DNA from: Asparagopsis taxiformis | Lineage: Eukaryota > Rhodophyta > Florideophyceae > Bonnemaisoniales > Bonnemaisoniaceae | Assembly: GCA_030407315.1 (NCBI GenBank) | Contig: JALQPE010000224.1 | Coordinates: forward strand, 62,001-126,000 | DNA: 64,000 nt | Direction of reading: 5' to 3' | Shown: positions 1 to 9,267 of the stretch, piece by piece | Layout of the letters: each line of letters opens with the position of its first letter | Numbering within the stretch: the stretch's first letter is position 1 | The notes under the pieces: generated by a model | Databases searched by the model: none | What the model was told of the DNA's origin: nothing | Seen by the model: the letters and a program-made list of their open reading frames with translations, nothing else | Made by a program: the position numbers and the translations under genes

Positions 1-3000
1 TCGCTCCACGAAGCGTATCCTTCCAAAATCCAGTTTTCCAGAATCGGTACCCCTCTACTTCCTTGCGTGAATCACAGAACGGTACGTAACCGTACGGAGC
101 TCCTTCTAGATCAATATCCATCAGCTCGCCCAAATCCCCTCGGACGACCTGATCAGAGTCTACAAAAATTATGCGGTTAACATCCAAAGGGAACAGCACA
201 TCGAGGAACAGAATCTTATACGCCCATATGATTCTCTGCTTTTCCGTTTGCGCACGTAACCACCCTGGCCATCGGTATGTAACCATGCCAACCTCACATC
301 CCATTTCTTTTGCAAAGTGAGGGAGCATTTTCTTGAAAGAAGGCGATAAATAGTTTTCCAAAAGCCAAAACTTGACCGGACGACCTGCGTGCTTTGTCAC
401 ACTCGATATCATGATTTTCAGGAAGCGTTCATAGAGATGACCAGAGGCAACTGAGAATACGTGAATTGTATCTGAGCGCTGCTGTGTTGTTTCGACTGGT
501 TGAATCTGTGATTTGGTTTTGCTGGTACCACTGACTAGAGATTGAAATTTGGATACCAGTGAGTTCATCACTCCTTTCTTCTGTTCGGAGATCTGGCTCT
601 CCTGTTGAGGTTCCTGGAGAGAGGCGTTTTCCATTCCAGGATTTCTAGCGACGTGCAGTAAAATACCTCCCGCCCCACTTAGAGATTCGACAAGAATGGG
701 TACTCTTCCATATCCGTCCACTCGGTAAGATGTTTTCACACCACCCCTGTACATATCCATACTCTTCAGGGAGAAAATTTTTCTGCTTGGCCCTGCTGCG
801 AGGAAAAGGTTCCATCTTCCCGGTGTCGGGACTTTCAACTGAAAATAGCCAAGATTAGCCATGACAACGGTATCCACACTAACCCCACTGTCATTTTCCA
901 AAATAAGCTTCAGCCCCTGTGGTGGTGCTTCGTTCTGATCGATACAGGAACCTTCGACAATGAGATTGTTAAGTTCATACTCTGCGTGAAGTTCAGTACT
1001 CGTCTCTGGAAGACTTTCCAAAATGACGTTGTCCATATCATAATTCGTCGCGAAGGAGGAAACGAACCAGGCTCGAGGAGGTTTAACACCAACAGTGAGC
1101 ACCCTATGCTGCGGCAACAGATGAAATGGAACTTGGGGAGGACGAATATCTGATAGGCTGTCCAACCCAAAGTCGGGACTCATTAAAAACTTGAAGTATG
1201 TTGATGGTAGGTCGAAATGCTTCATCAAATTCTCAGACGTGGGTGCTATTACCAATCCCATGGCAAGTTCATTTCGATCATAGCCGGTACGGAGTGCTCT
1301 CAAAGCCGCTGATATAATATGTGCATTCGGATGCATGGGATCAACCACCGCCAGAACTGAAATCGGTGAACCCTCATCCCAAGCTAATCCAGACTCCTTG
1401 TTATCCCAGAACGCAATCCCAGACAAGTTCATTGATGTCATGGCATCAACAACATCTGTATAGTCCACGGGGTGTTCCCCCCGAGGTCTTATGGATGCCT
1501 CACAAGATGATGAGACAACATTATTAGCAATTCTTTGCAAAAGTAACAAGTCCTCCAATGTAGATTGTTGACCAGCGGCGTCGCGACCTGAAGTTTCGCT
1601 TCTAGTTACTGGCACTGATGGTTGGAGATCTGATCCAATCTCCACCTTCAGAGCCTCTGAGGTTTGTACTTTGTCAGCAGGTACAATTTTCCCATTTATA
1701 ATGAAGCAAGGGCATCTGGAAAAAGAGCTTTCTTCTCCAATCGTCACAACTGCCTTGTTCAATTTCGAGTTTGGTGGAATTACGGCAAACCGTGCCTTGG
1801 CTCTCTCAGCAAACGATGAATCAGCCACATTCCGCAATATCCGCTCTGCCCATTGAAACTCCTCAGTGTCCCGATCCTTTCCGGCCAACCATACTGTGAT
1901 GGGTCGAGGCTCGCCTTCACTTTCAGACTCAGCGCTGTGGATATACTGTACTGAATTCAGTTCATCATAGAGAGGGAATAAATGTTTCGTTGACAGCCGT
2001 CTAACATCATTAGATTTTGATTTCGAAGATGCGCCGTTACCATATCTCATTTCTTGACTAATGCCATTCACCACAATCAAATCTGAATCCGAAGATACCC
2101 ATTGTTCAAATTGACAACTCTCTTCGTCATGGACAATGCGATTGGAGGAAAGTAATTTGGATATTCGACGCTGCTCAGACATAGCCAATGGAATCACCTC
2201 CGCATTGATATCTTTCACAATAATACCATTCAAGACAATGAGCATGGAGAACTTTTGTGTGACACCACTTTGTCTTTTGACATCGTCAGCTGGGATGTCG
2301 CTCAGTAAATTGTATCGCACCGCAAATTGGTGTGATTCTTCTAACTGCCGTTTCACGTCTTCATCATTGTTGAGTACATCTTTCGCTGAACCATAGTCAC
2401 TATCATGGTTTTTGCTGATTTGATGGAACGCTATGTCCACGATTTGTTCCGTGAGTGGAATCAATTGGTAAGACCCACCCATGTAGTCTACAACTTGTCG
2501 CAGCATACCCAGGAACTGCAATGCAGTCTCCCGGCCCTCATTGTTGAGAAAATAGTAGAAGCATGCAGCTGCCAAAGATGAAACAGGACCATTTGGAATC
2601 AAGACTAATCCAACTTGTATTGGTAGATTGCCATACACAACAGATTCCGGTAACGAGAGATACATGAACTGTTCTGGATCACCTGGATCGATAGCTGCCA
2701 GAAGTGAAAGATGATTCGACTTGACTTTCACAAGCTGGCTAGGATCCATTGAATTTGACGTTGCCTTTCTCGCCGACATTTTCACATATGCCGCTACATG
2801 ATCTTCGTTTCCGATATCAAGCGACGGCCAACGCGCGTAACGCGAATCTTTTCGCAAATCATTAATCCACAGAAGAGAATTCTTGAGAGTGTTTTCGTAG
2901 TCGAGGTTTACGCGCAAATTTGCATTTTGAGTCTGAGCTGATCCGGAGAGGCTGAACGAGGCTTCTTGTTCAATGTCGGCAAATTTCCGACGCAGTGTCA

Positions 3001-4216
3001 TGGAAGAAGTAGAGATAGACGAGAGACATCTGAAAAGGGAGGCAAAATCTTCTCGCAGGGAGTCAATATTAAACGACCTTCCATTGATAAAAAGGAGATT
3101 GGAAGCTTGAACACGCGTACGCAGTTTCTCAGCCGCTGAAGAAACCTTGAGAGTGCTCTTCGTTTTCTTGCTCATCTGCTGGAAGGCTTCAGATCTCACA
3201 ACTGAAGGAGCATCTTCAGTCACGCTTTGTAACGCATTAATTGCCGCATCAAGACGACCATCTGCTCGCACAGAGACGTACTGCAGAACGTCACGCCCTG
3301 TGTACGTCTTGCTGCCATTGTCATCGGATTGTTGCGGCCAAGAAGGCAAATGATTGACAGGAGGCGAGCCGACACAACCGGCGTATCCACATTCATCAAA
3401 TAAGCGTGTGGTAAACACACGATCGTCTACCACCTTGTACTCGGTACTCTTGAGGGCAACTTCGACCTGAAAACCCTGCAGACTGGGCCTGCGTTGTGAA
3501 TTTGCATCCGGCAGTTTCCAGAAACGCAGAAACACATTCTCAGCGCATTCCCGCGCGCGATTCTCGGCAGCTGTCAACCACGGCAAGAGGTGTTGCGAGA
3601 GCACATCTGCGTAGAGAATGAGGCGCGGTATGACAGTTGGACATGAATCGAAAAGGGCAATTTCGCTAACGAGGCTCAGTGCGAACGGAAGACGCTGGGA
3701 AGTTTGAGCTGAAATAGACGGCGCTTGAGTCCAATCTGAAAGCTGGTCGGGATGATTGAGCAACCAAGCTGTGGTACCGGATTCATCGATGCGAATCGCA
3801 AACACGTGCGGCGTGGGACGCATTGAAGGCGAGATAGCGTCTAGTGACTGCTGGGCAAGGCTGTAATGCATGTGGACGTGTGCAGAGTAGATTCGGCTAT
3901 GGAGGACTGCGCGCAGCGTGGTACGCATTGCGGAATCGTGAAAGGTTGAATTGAATGCGCGCAGTGTGATCTGGAGGTCATTTTGATCGAGAGCTGGAAG
4001 ATCGGCAGATTGTTCAAGGAGAGTATGGAGGAATGGTAGAATGGCTTGATCTCCGACGGTGTCTGATAGCCAAGCAATTGACTCTGAAGAAATGCGCGTA
4101 TTCGGCCATGATGCATGGAGACCTACGTATAGAGATTTTGTGTTTGCGTTGCAGACGGAAGAGAATAAGAAAACTGCCAATGCGATAAGACTGTACTTTA
4201 GACGACAGCGGATCAT
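1..4216 (-). CDS. UGGT: UDP-glucose:glycoprotein glucosyltransferase (3' partial)
   Basis: This enzyme is the folding sensor of the ER lumen: it re-glucosylates N-glycans of misfolded glycoproteins so that they re-enter the calnexin/calreticulin cycle. The frame is open from the ATG at 4216 to the window edge (about 1405 codons, no intron), so only the C-terminal end is missing; family members are about 1500-1600 residues. A signal peptide is visible at residues 1-26 (hydrophobic core SLIALAVFLFSS). The long middle part corresponds to the thioredoxin-like folding-sensor repeats. The GT24 catalytic domain starts near residue 1247 (DTIHVFSVASGHLYERF), followed by a region with KFWLLENYLSPSFK and the metal-binding DSDQ in FVDSDQVVRGDL near residue 1351. 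The ATG at 4216 is chosen because the signal peptide follows it directly. It is divergent from PMS2 across a short shared promoter. Confidence 0.95.
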   Translation of the reverse strand, partial: MIRCRLKYSLIALAVFLFSSVCNANTKSLYVGLHASWPNTRISSESIAWLSDTVGDQAILPFLHTLLEQSADLPALDQNDLQITLRAFNSTFHDSAMRTTLRAVLHSRIYSAHVHMHYSLAQQSLDAISPSMRPTPHVFAIRIDESGTTAWLLNHPDQLSDWTQAPSISAQTSQRLPFALSLVSEIALFDSCPTVIPRLILYADVLSQHLLPWLTAAENRARECAENVFLRFWKLPDANSQRRPSLQGFQVEVALKSTEYKVVDDRVFTTRLFDECGYAGCVGSPPVNHLPSWPQQSDDNGSKTYTGRDVLQYVSVRADGRLDAAINALQSVTEDAPSVVRSEAFQQMSKKTKSTLKVSSAAEKLRTRVQASNLLFINGRSFNIDSLREDFASLFRCLSSISTSSMTLRRKFADIEQEASFSLSGSAQTQNANLRVNLDYENTLKNSLLWINDLRKDSRYARWPSLDIGNEDHVAAYVKMSARKATSNSMDPSQLVKVKSNHLSLLAAIDPGDPEQFMYLSLPESVVYGNLPIQVGLVLIPNGPVSSLAAACFYYFLNNEGRETALQFLGMLRQVVDYMGGSYQLIPLTEQIVDIAFHQISKNHDSDYGSAKDVLNNDEDVKRQLEESHQFAVRYNLLSDIPADDVKRQSGVTQKFSMLIVLNGIIVKDINAEVIPLAMSEQRRISKLLSSNRIVHDEESCQFEQWVSSDSDLIVVNGISQEMRYGNGASSKSKSNDVRRLSTKHLFPLYDELNSVQYIHSAESESEGEPRPITVWLAGKDRDTEEFQWAERILRNVADSSFAERAKARFAVIPPNSKLNKAVVTIGEESSFSRCPCFIINGKIVPADKVQTSEALKVEIGSDLQPSVPVTRSETSGRDAAGQQSTLEDLLLLQRIANNVVSSSCEASIRPRGEHPVDYTDVVDAMTSMNLSGIAFWDNKESGLAWDEGSPISVLAVVDPMHPNAHIISAALRALRTGYDRNELAMGLVIAPTSENLMKHFDLPSTYFKFLMSPDFGLDSLSDIRPPQVPFHLLPQHRVLTVGVKPPRAWFVSSFATNYDMDNVILESLPETSTELHAEYELNNLIVEGSCIDQNEAPPQGLKLILENDSGVSVDTVVMANLGYFQLKVPTPGRWNLFLAAGPSRKIFSLKSMDMYRGGVKTSYRVDGYGRVPILVESLSGAGGILLHVARNPGMENASLQEPQQESQISEQKKGVMNSLVSKFQSLVSGTSKTKSQIQPVETTQQRSDTIHVFSVASGHLYERFLKIMISSVTKHAGRPVKFWLLENYLSPSFKKMLPHFAKEMGCEVGMVTYRWPGWLRAQTEKQRIIWAYKILFLDVLFPLDVNRIIFVDSDQVVRGDLGELMDIDLEGAPYGYVPFCDSRKEVEGYRFWKTGFWKDTLRGA

Positions 4217-4477
4217 TGTGCGGCGATCGCGTTACTTGTCGCCGATTGAAAGGATGGGACGATTGCCCAAGTTGACAACGGCACGACAATGTATGTAGTC
4301 ACTACGCCGCGCGAGCAACATGTATGTATGTAGAATACATCTGTACCGTTGTCATAACATTACTACACAACAAACCCTAAATATTTGTCATTCAGGTAAG
4401 CAGCTCTGCAGAAAGCATTACCTCAATTTGATCCTTCTGAATGATCATTACCGTTGCACCGCCACGCAATGCACAAA
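4217..4477. promoter_or_regulatory. Short bidirectional intergenic region between UGGT and PMS2
   Basis: About 260 bp separate two divergent start codons, so both promoters must lie here or overlap the 5' UTRs. I see no convincing TATA box. The assignment rests on gene orientation only. Confidence 0.4.
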
Positions 4478-7096
4478 ATGGCACCCGACGCTTCACCATT
4501 AGATTCCTTCCTCTCGACTCGCAAAACAACAAAGCCATCTGTCCAAGCTCGGCAAGCACGGGCGGCGCCAGCCAGACGAGCGACGCATCGTCCAGCGGCA
4601 TACACGACCGTTCCGACGCACGCATCCAGCAACATATCAAAGCTTTCAACATCTGACGCACGCGCTCTACAAACAGCACACGCGCTTCTAGACGCCTCGA
4701 GCGTGATCAAGGAGCTCGTAGAGAACTCTCTGGATGCCAACGCGCATCGCATTGAAGTTCGCATCCGCGGCAAAGCAGCTCTTGATTCAATTACGGTATC
4801 CGACGACGGAAGCGGCGTCTCCCAAAACGATTATCACACCCTATGTCAGCAATCGTCCACGTCCAAGCTGACCGAATTTTCCGAACTGTCCTCCATTAAC
4901 ACGCTGGGGTTCCGTGGAGAGGCGCTATCGGCTATATGCGCATTTGCGGAATCGGTCACGATAACGACACGGACATCGGTGGATGCGACGGCCACAAAAT
5001 TGTGCTACGACGCAACTGGCGCTCTGGTGTCACGCAATGTAGCCGCTCGTCCGGTAGGTACCACTGTGCATTTGGAGAATATGATGTATGCACTTCCAGT
5101 ACGACGGGCGGCAGCATTGAAGAATGCGCCACGTGAATTGAATAAATGCATCGCAACTATTCAGGCACTGGCGTTGATCTCTGTGGACACTCGCATAGAA
5201 CTTCGTGTAGCAAATGATCTGAAAGTATTATCACAACCGGCGCCATCTCGGCGCGCACATAAAGTGCAGTCAGCAAGTGCCACAGCGATTGAACCGGGTG
5301 TGCTGCGCGAAACAGCGCTTTCCGTGCTCGGTAAACGCGCGGCGAGTCATCTGATCGAGGTTTCATGCGCGCAATTGAAACCAGTCTTGTTACCAGTGGG
5401 TACGGAAGGTTTGCAAGGGGCGCAGGCGTATTTCGGATGTACAGGGCTTGTTTCGACAGCGTCACTGGATGCAGACGGCAAGAATGGACGGGCGATGTCG
5501 GCACATCAATACATTTACGCGAATCGACGGAGCGTGCATCTGCCGCGATTGAACCGATCATTGAACGAGTTGTATCGGCGTGCGACAGGGAGGAAGAATG
5601 CGACACCACTGATCATTCTGAACATTTGCATGCCGGCGTCTACTCTGGATGTCAATGTGACGCCGGACAAGAGGGAGCTGTACGTCCAGGATGAAGTTGG
5701 ACTTGTAAACTGTATTTCGGAACATTTGGAAGGAATATGGTGTCCGAAACGCAGTGTAGAGATGCCGGTACGAAAGCTGGACAAGTCGCTTGTCAGAAGG
5801 GCACCTGCAGTAGAAATACTGGACGGTAACAAGGACGCCGAAGCGGCGCACGTCGAACGGAAATGCGCGCACGTGCAAGCGGGTGGAACAGTTGCGGAAG
5901 CGCAGCAGGACGTCGAGATGGTTGTTGCATCGCGAGGCGATGAGGACGTCGGTTTGAAGAATGGTACAGACGAGCCGGTTGGAAAACGCGGCGCTGGGAG
6001 TGCAGCGGGTGTGGAAGTGGAAGGGAAGGAGGGCGGTGGTACGACTGGGGTTGAATTGCAGCAGTCACGGTTACGACTAGCGTCTTCGGGTGGAAAACGG
6101 AACGTATCGAGTTTCATCGCGAGGCGTGCGGAGACAAGGCAGCCGGTGAAACGGGCACGTGTGGAGCGAGAGGAGATTGGAGGCGAGGAACATACAAGCG
6201 ATAGCGACACGGGGTCGGAGGGGACGACGGAGCGGGAATCAAATCAAGTGGTGGTCGTATTGGATTCGAAGCGTAGCGCAAAGGCAGAGTCGAAGAGCGA
6301 AGCGGTTGTGCATTTTGATTGGGAAAAATTGCTAGCAAAGGGCAGCAACAATGAGGGGAGAGACGGGCGAGACGAGGCTGAGAGCAGGTATATCGAGGAC
6401 GGGAAACTTGCGGAAGCGTCTATGGCGTGGATGGAAGATTGCGAAAGCGGCAATGGACAAGGGTTACTCGCGGCTGAACGAGCGATGAGTCGTGTGTTCC
6501 GACAGGAATGGTTTGCAGAGATGGAAATCATTGGACAATTCAACCGGGGATTTATCATATGTTCACTCGGCAAAGATCTATTCATCATCGACCAGCATGC
6601 ATCGGACGAAAAGTTCAACTATGAACGTCTCGAGGCGCAGCATGTGACATCGACACAGCGTCTGGTGCGGCCGCTAGCGTTGCGACTGTGCGCGCAGGAC
6701 GAGCTACTGGTGCAGCAGCATTTATCGGCGCTGAAAGCGGGCGGGTATGAAATGGAATGGCGTGGGGAGCGGGCGCCGACGGAGCGTGTATATCTCAAGA
6801 CGCAACCAACGAGTCGACGCGGCGCATTTGTGCAGGACGACGTGATGGAAGTGCTCGGACAAATACGAAACGCGAACAGCGAGGGAGAAATCAAGGTGCT
6901 ACGCGCGACGCGTCACACGACGGCGTTAGCGACGCGCGCGTGTCGCATGTCGATCATGATCGGAACGGCGCTGACACGACAGCAAATGACGACTCTAGTC
7001 GGTAATCTACGCCTCTTACAGCATCCATGGACGTGTCCGCACGGACGGCCCACAATGCGACATCTGTGCAGTATGCTCGATTACAGTGATGCATGA
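4478..7096 (+). CDS. PMS2: DNA mismatch repair protein, PMS2-type MutL homologue
   Basis: This is the endonuclease subunit of MutL-alpha (with MLH1), which nicks the new strand in nuclear mismatch repair. It encodes about 872 residues in one exon. The N-terminal GHKL ATPase has ELVENSLDANA, SDDGSGV and TLGFRGEAL, followed by the transducer region. An acidic, low-complexity linker leads into the C-terminal dimerisation domain with the endonuclease motif DQHASDEKFNYE (about residue 704, metal site). The zinc-site features ACRMSIMIG and CPHGRPTMRHL lie near the end. These C-terminal motifs separate PMS2 from MLH1, PMS1 and MLH3-type sequences. An upstream in-frame ATG at 4469 and non-ATG codons before it are possible, but AAAATGG at 4478 has the better start context. 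The 3' end lies only about 160 bp before the next gene on the same strand. Confidence 0.93.
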   Translation: MAPDASPLDSFLSTRKTTKPSVQARQARAAPARRATHRPAAYTTVPTHASSNISKLSTSDARALQTAHALLDASSVIKELVENSLDANAHRIEVRIRGKAALDSITVSDDGSGVSQNDYHTLCQQSSTSKLTEFSELSSINTLGFRGEALSAICAFAESVTITTRTSVDATATKLCYDATGALVSRNVAARPVGTTVHLENMMYALPVRRAAALKNAPRELNKCIATIQALALISVDTRIELRVANDLKVLSQPAPSRRAHKVQSASATAIEPGVLRETALSVLGKRAASHLIEVSCAQLKPVLLPVGTEGLQGAQAYFGCTGLVSTASLDADGKNGRAMSAHQYIYANRRSVHLPRLNRSLNELYRRATGRKNATPLIILNICMPASTLDVNVTPDKRELYVQDEVGLVNCISEHLEGIWCPKRSVEMPVRKLDKSLVRRAPAVEILDGNKDAEAAHVERKCAHVQAGGTVAEAQQDVEMVVASRGDEDVGLKNGTDEPVGKRGAGSAAGVEVEGKEGGGTTGVELQQSRLRLASSGGKRNVSSFIARRAETRQPVKRARVEREEIGGEEHTSDSDTGSEGTTERESNQVVVVLDSKRSAKAESKSEAVVHFDWEKLLAKGSNNEGRDGRDEAESRYIEDGKLAEASMAWMEDCESGNGQGLLAAERAMSRVFRQEWFAEMEIIGQFNRGFIICSLGKDLFIIDQHASDEKFNYERLEAQHVTSTQRLVRPLALRLCAQDELLVQQHLSALKAGGYEMEWRGERAPTERVYLKTQPTSRRGAFVQDDVMEVLGQIRNANSEGEIKVLRATRHTTALATRACRMSIMIGTALTRQQMTTLVGNLRLLQHPWTCPHGRPTMRHLCSMLDYSDA

Positions 7097-7257
7097 CACG
7101 TCAGCGACAATCTCACGCGAGATAGCGCCATCCATCGAATATGCATCGCGCGCCACGCCGTATCCCAACATGCCGTCGTTCTGTTTAGCGACGCGACGCG
7201 CAATCATGCGCCGCGTCGCGTCGCGCTGCGCTGCGCCACGACCTATCGTCCACAAAC

Positions 7258-7644
7258 ATGGGCTGCATCTTCTCCGCTTCCGACACGCCCGCCCCGCTCA
7301 CCGCGCGCTCCGGTCTGCCGCTGCATCGGCGCGCATCGCGCGTCGCGCACCCGGACCGCGCGCTGCCGGACGACACGCTCGCGTTGCGTCTCGTCTCGGA
7401 CGCCGACCCGTTGCTGCAGCAGGAGATTGAGAGGCGACGCAAATCGGCGGTGCGAGCCAAAGTGGTCAAGTATGATCAATTGCACGCCATGTCCAAATGT
7501 ACGCCGCCGTTGGTGGAGGTACGTCATTGTGAGTTGTCGGCCAATAGTGTCATCTATGAGCGTGTTCGAAGTTTTGAAATCGCGCCCGTGCATCACATCC
7601 ATCCGTCGTCGTCGCCCGATTTGTTCCATCTTGACAAAAAGTAA
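7258..7644 (+). CDS. Small hypothetical protein with N-myristoylation-like start
   Basis: The 128-codon frame begins MGCIFSAS, which fits a glycine-2 myristoylation signal with a neighbouring cysteine for palmitoylation. If real, this is probably a peripheral membrane protein. The rest is Arg- and Pro-rich at first, then a helical stretch (DPLLQQEIERRRKSAVRAK) and a hydrophilic C-terminus. I recognise no domain. Codon use is strongly GC-rich at third positions, like the neighbouring PMS2 and REV7-like genes, which favours a real gene. A strong splice-donor-like GAG|GTACGT occurs at 7519/7520, so the last 40 codons could be intronic. The stop lies only 17 nt before the ATG of the next gene on the same strand, which is unusually tight. 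Confidence 0.5.
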   Translation: MGCIFSASDTPAPLTARSGLPLHRRASRVAHPDRALPDDTLALRLVSDADPLLQQEIERRRKSAVRAKVVKYDQLHAMSKCTPPLVEVRHCELSANSVIYERVRSFEIAPVHHIHPSSSPDLFHLDKK

Positions 7645-7661
7645 ACTTTCTATTCGTCGTC

Positions 7662-8207
7662 ATGAGCCCCAACGCCGCCGCAGAGCCGCTGCTACTGCCC
7701 TTTGTCGCCGCTGTTCTCTGCACCGTGCTTCACGCCCGACAGCTCCTCCCCGACCGTGCATTTCGTCGCGTCCCGTTTGGTAGCGCTACCGTGCACGCCC
7801 TCATCATGTCCCCAATGCCCCTCACCTCGATGCTGCATCGCGGTTTGGTCGCTTGGTTGCAGTTTGACGCCCCCACTCTCTTGACGCACAGCTTGCCCTT
7901 TTTTGTGCAGTTTGTCCTGCGCGATGCAACTGCGACTGCGACACACGAGCTTTATGAACTCTCGTGTCGGCCAAGATGCGCAGAGCATTATGAACAGCCG
8001 CCGCGCCTTGCTGACGCTGTGCAATGCGTTTTGAGAACACTCACATTGTATTGTACCACGATGCAAACCGCACCAGTTACCGATGTTGTTGCCAACGTTG
8101 CAGAGAAAAGTGCCATCGATGATGCGATGCATACCGTTTGCATCGGCTCTGTTGTTACAAGTCGCACGGTCATTCAATGCACTGTTTCGTTGCCCAAACA
8201 AAAGTAA
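7662..8207 (+). CDS. REV7/MAD2L2-like HORMA-domain protein (tentative)
   Basis: The 181-residue frame follows the layout of a small HORMA protein. It has an N-terminal helix (FVAAVLCTVLHARQLLPDR), a strand-turn segment, a long helix (LTSMLHRGLVAWLQF), a beta hairpin ending in ATHELYELSC, and a second long helix (DAVQCVLRTLTLYC). This order matches REV7/MAD2L2, the polymerase-zeta and shieldin adaptor, which is a similar length (about 210 residues). I infer the family from pattern, not from a signature motif, so another HORMA protein (MAD2, ATG13/101-like) or a false match is possible. A tandem position behind the mismatch-repair gene is suggestive but weak evidence. The stop is followed by an AATAAA-like sequence near 8230. 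The gene converges on the YqgF-like gene, 57 bp away. Confidence 0.45.
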   Translation: MSPNAAAEPLLLPFVAAVLCTVLHARQLLPDRAFRRVPFGSATVHALIMSPMPLTSMLHRGLVAWLQFDAPTLLTHSLPFFVQFVLRDATATATHELYELSCRPRCAEHYEQPPRLADAVQCVLRTLTLYCTTMQTAPVTDVVANVAEKSAIDDAMHTVCIGSVVTSRTVIQCTVSLPKQK

Positions 8208-8263
8208 ATCTATCGATACCTCACCTGTTTTAATAAACAACATAAATGCAACCGCGCCCTCTA

Positions 8264-8900
8264 TCAACGACTCCACTCCCATTGCTTCAAACTCTCCATC
8301 GCTTGCAGCGTTTCCTGTAATATCAACGCAGCCGCCTCCTAGACCCGCGCCCAACAGTAACCACACCGTTAAAACCCGTCCACCATCGCGCATCACACGT
8401 TTGCAAAATGCACAACTTACCGCATCGACCGCTCGTTTCCGCCCCCAAATATCGTTGCGCTCCGTCTTGCTCGATCTTGCCATCACGTAATCCTTCGCCT
8501 CGGCACTCGTGCAACTCTCGTCCCAAAACGCCACCAGTTGCACACCACACTCCCGCAGCACCGCCTGCGAATACGCCGCGATAAATCTCTGCAAATCTTC
8601 GCACTGCCTTCCGACAGGCGCAAACGGCATTCCGACAACCGCTCCACACACACCCTCGTTTCGCACAATCCGTTCGAATCGTCGCACGTCATCACGAAGC
8701 GTCCCGCGCCGGAAACCAAACCGCGCAAATGCTACGTGACGCCCTTCGTCCGACAGTGCCACCCCGATGTGCTTTGTTCCGACGTCGATGCCGAGAAGCG
8801 CTCCTTTGACGTTTTGTAATGCCGCCGCGAATTGTCGCAGCCCTGATGTGCTTGCGTACTTGTTACTGAGATGGAACACTTGCATCGGTGATTTATGCAT
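8264..8900 (-). CDS. YqgF/RuvX-like putative Holliday junction resolvase, one short intron
   Basis: This is an RNase H-fold nuclease of the YqgF family. In bacteria the family acts in rRNA maturation or junction resolution; in algae and plants it usually acts in organelles. Visible motifs are GIDVGTKHIGVALSD (first catalytic Asp), VVGMPF and FWDESCTSAEAK (second acidic site), then DAVSCAF near the end. The uninterrupted frame would run on to 7692, but that extension is unlike the family and lies antisense to the REV7-like gene. A GT-AG intron at 8315-8366 (52 bp, ending TATTACAG) joins in frame to a short last exon (8264-8314) ending KQWEWSR. That gives about 194 residues, near the family length plus a leader. 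The ATG at 8900 is the first in frame; a later start at residue 6 is possible. Confidence 0.75.
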
Positions 8901-9267
8901 ATCGATCGTACAATCACCAGTGCTTCCAATGGTATCCTATTTTTCGTTTCCACGATTTCATATTTTGTCCGCCCGCCGGTTGCTTTCTGTCATTGACGCA
9001 ATCAATCGTCCCGAGTCGGTGAACTATTGCTTAATACGGTGCAGAGTGTACGTCGGCCTTTCACCCACTGTGAGTCTAGATTTTTACTCGTTCTAATTTG
9101 ACAAATCCCGTTGGCACAGCAAAGGACTCGAACAATTTGGTCAACACCTTCTTCAAATTAAGTCGCTATATATTCTTTCCGACGCTTTCCAAACATACCA
9201 TGTCCGGACTAGTCGAGCAACACTGCAAACCTCCACCTTCTCCAACTCAATCTTTACAAACAACAAT
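8901..9267. promoter_or_regulatory. Divergent promoter region (YqgF-like / GT61)
   Basis: The 367 bp between two divergent start codons hold no supported gene. Short alternative frames here do not look coding. A CTATATATTC element lies at about 9167-9176, roughly 90 bp before the GT61 start, and could act as a TATA-like box. Confidence 0.35.

Noticed and set aside
5157..6894. Several long minus-strand frames (up to 231 codons) under PMS2
   Set aside because: Shadows of a GC-rich coding gene; no domain and no independent codon support.
7692..8263. C-terminal 190-codon extension of the YqgF-like frame
   Set aside because: It is unlike the family, lies antisense to a better-supported frame, and a GT-AG intron gives a normal C-terminus.
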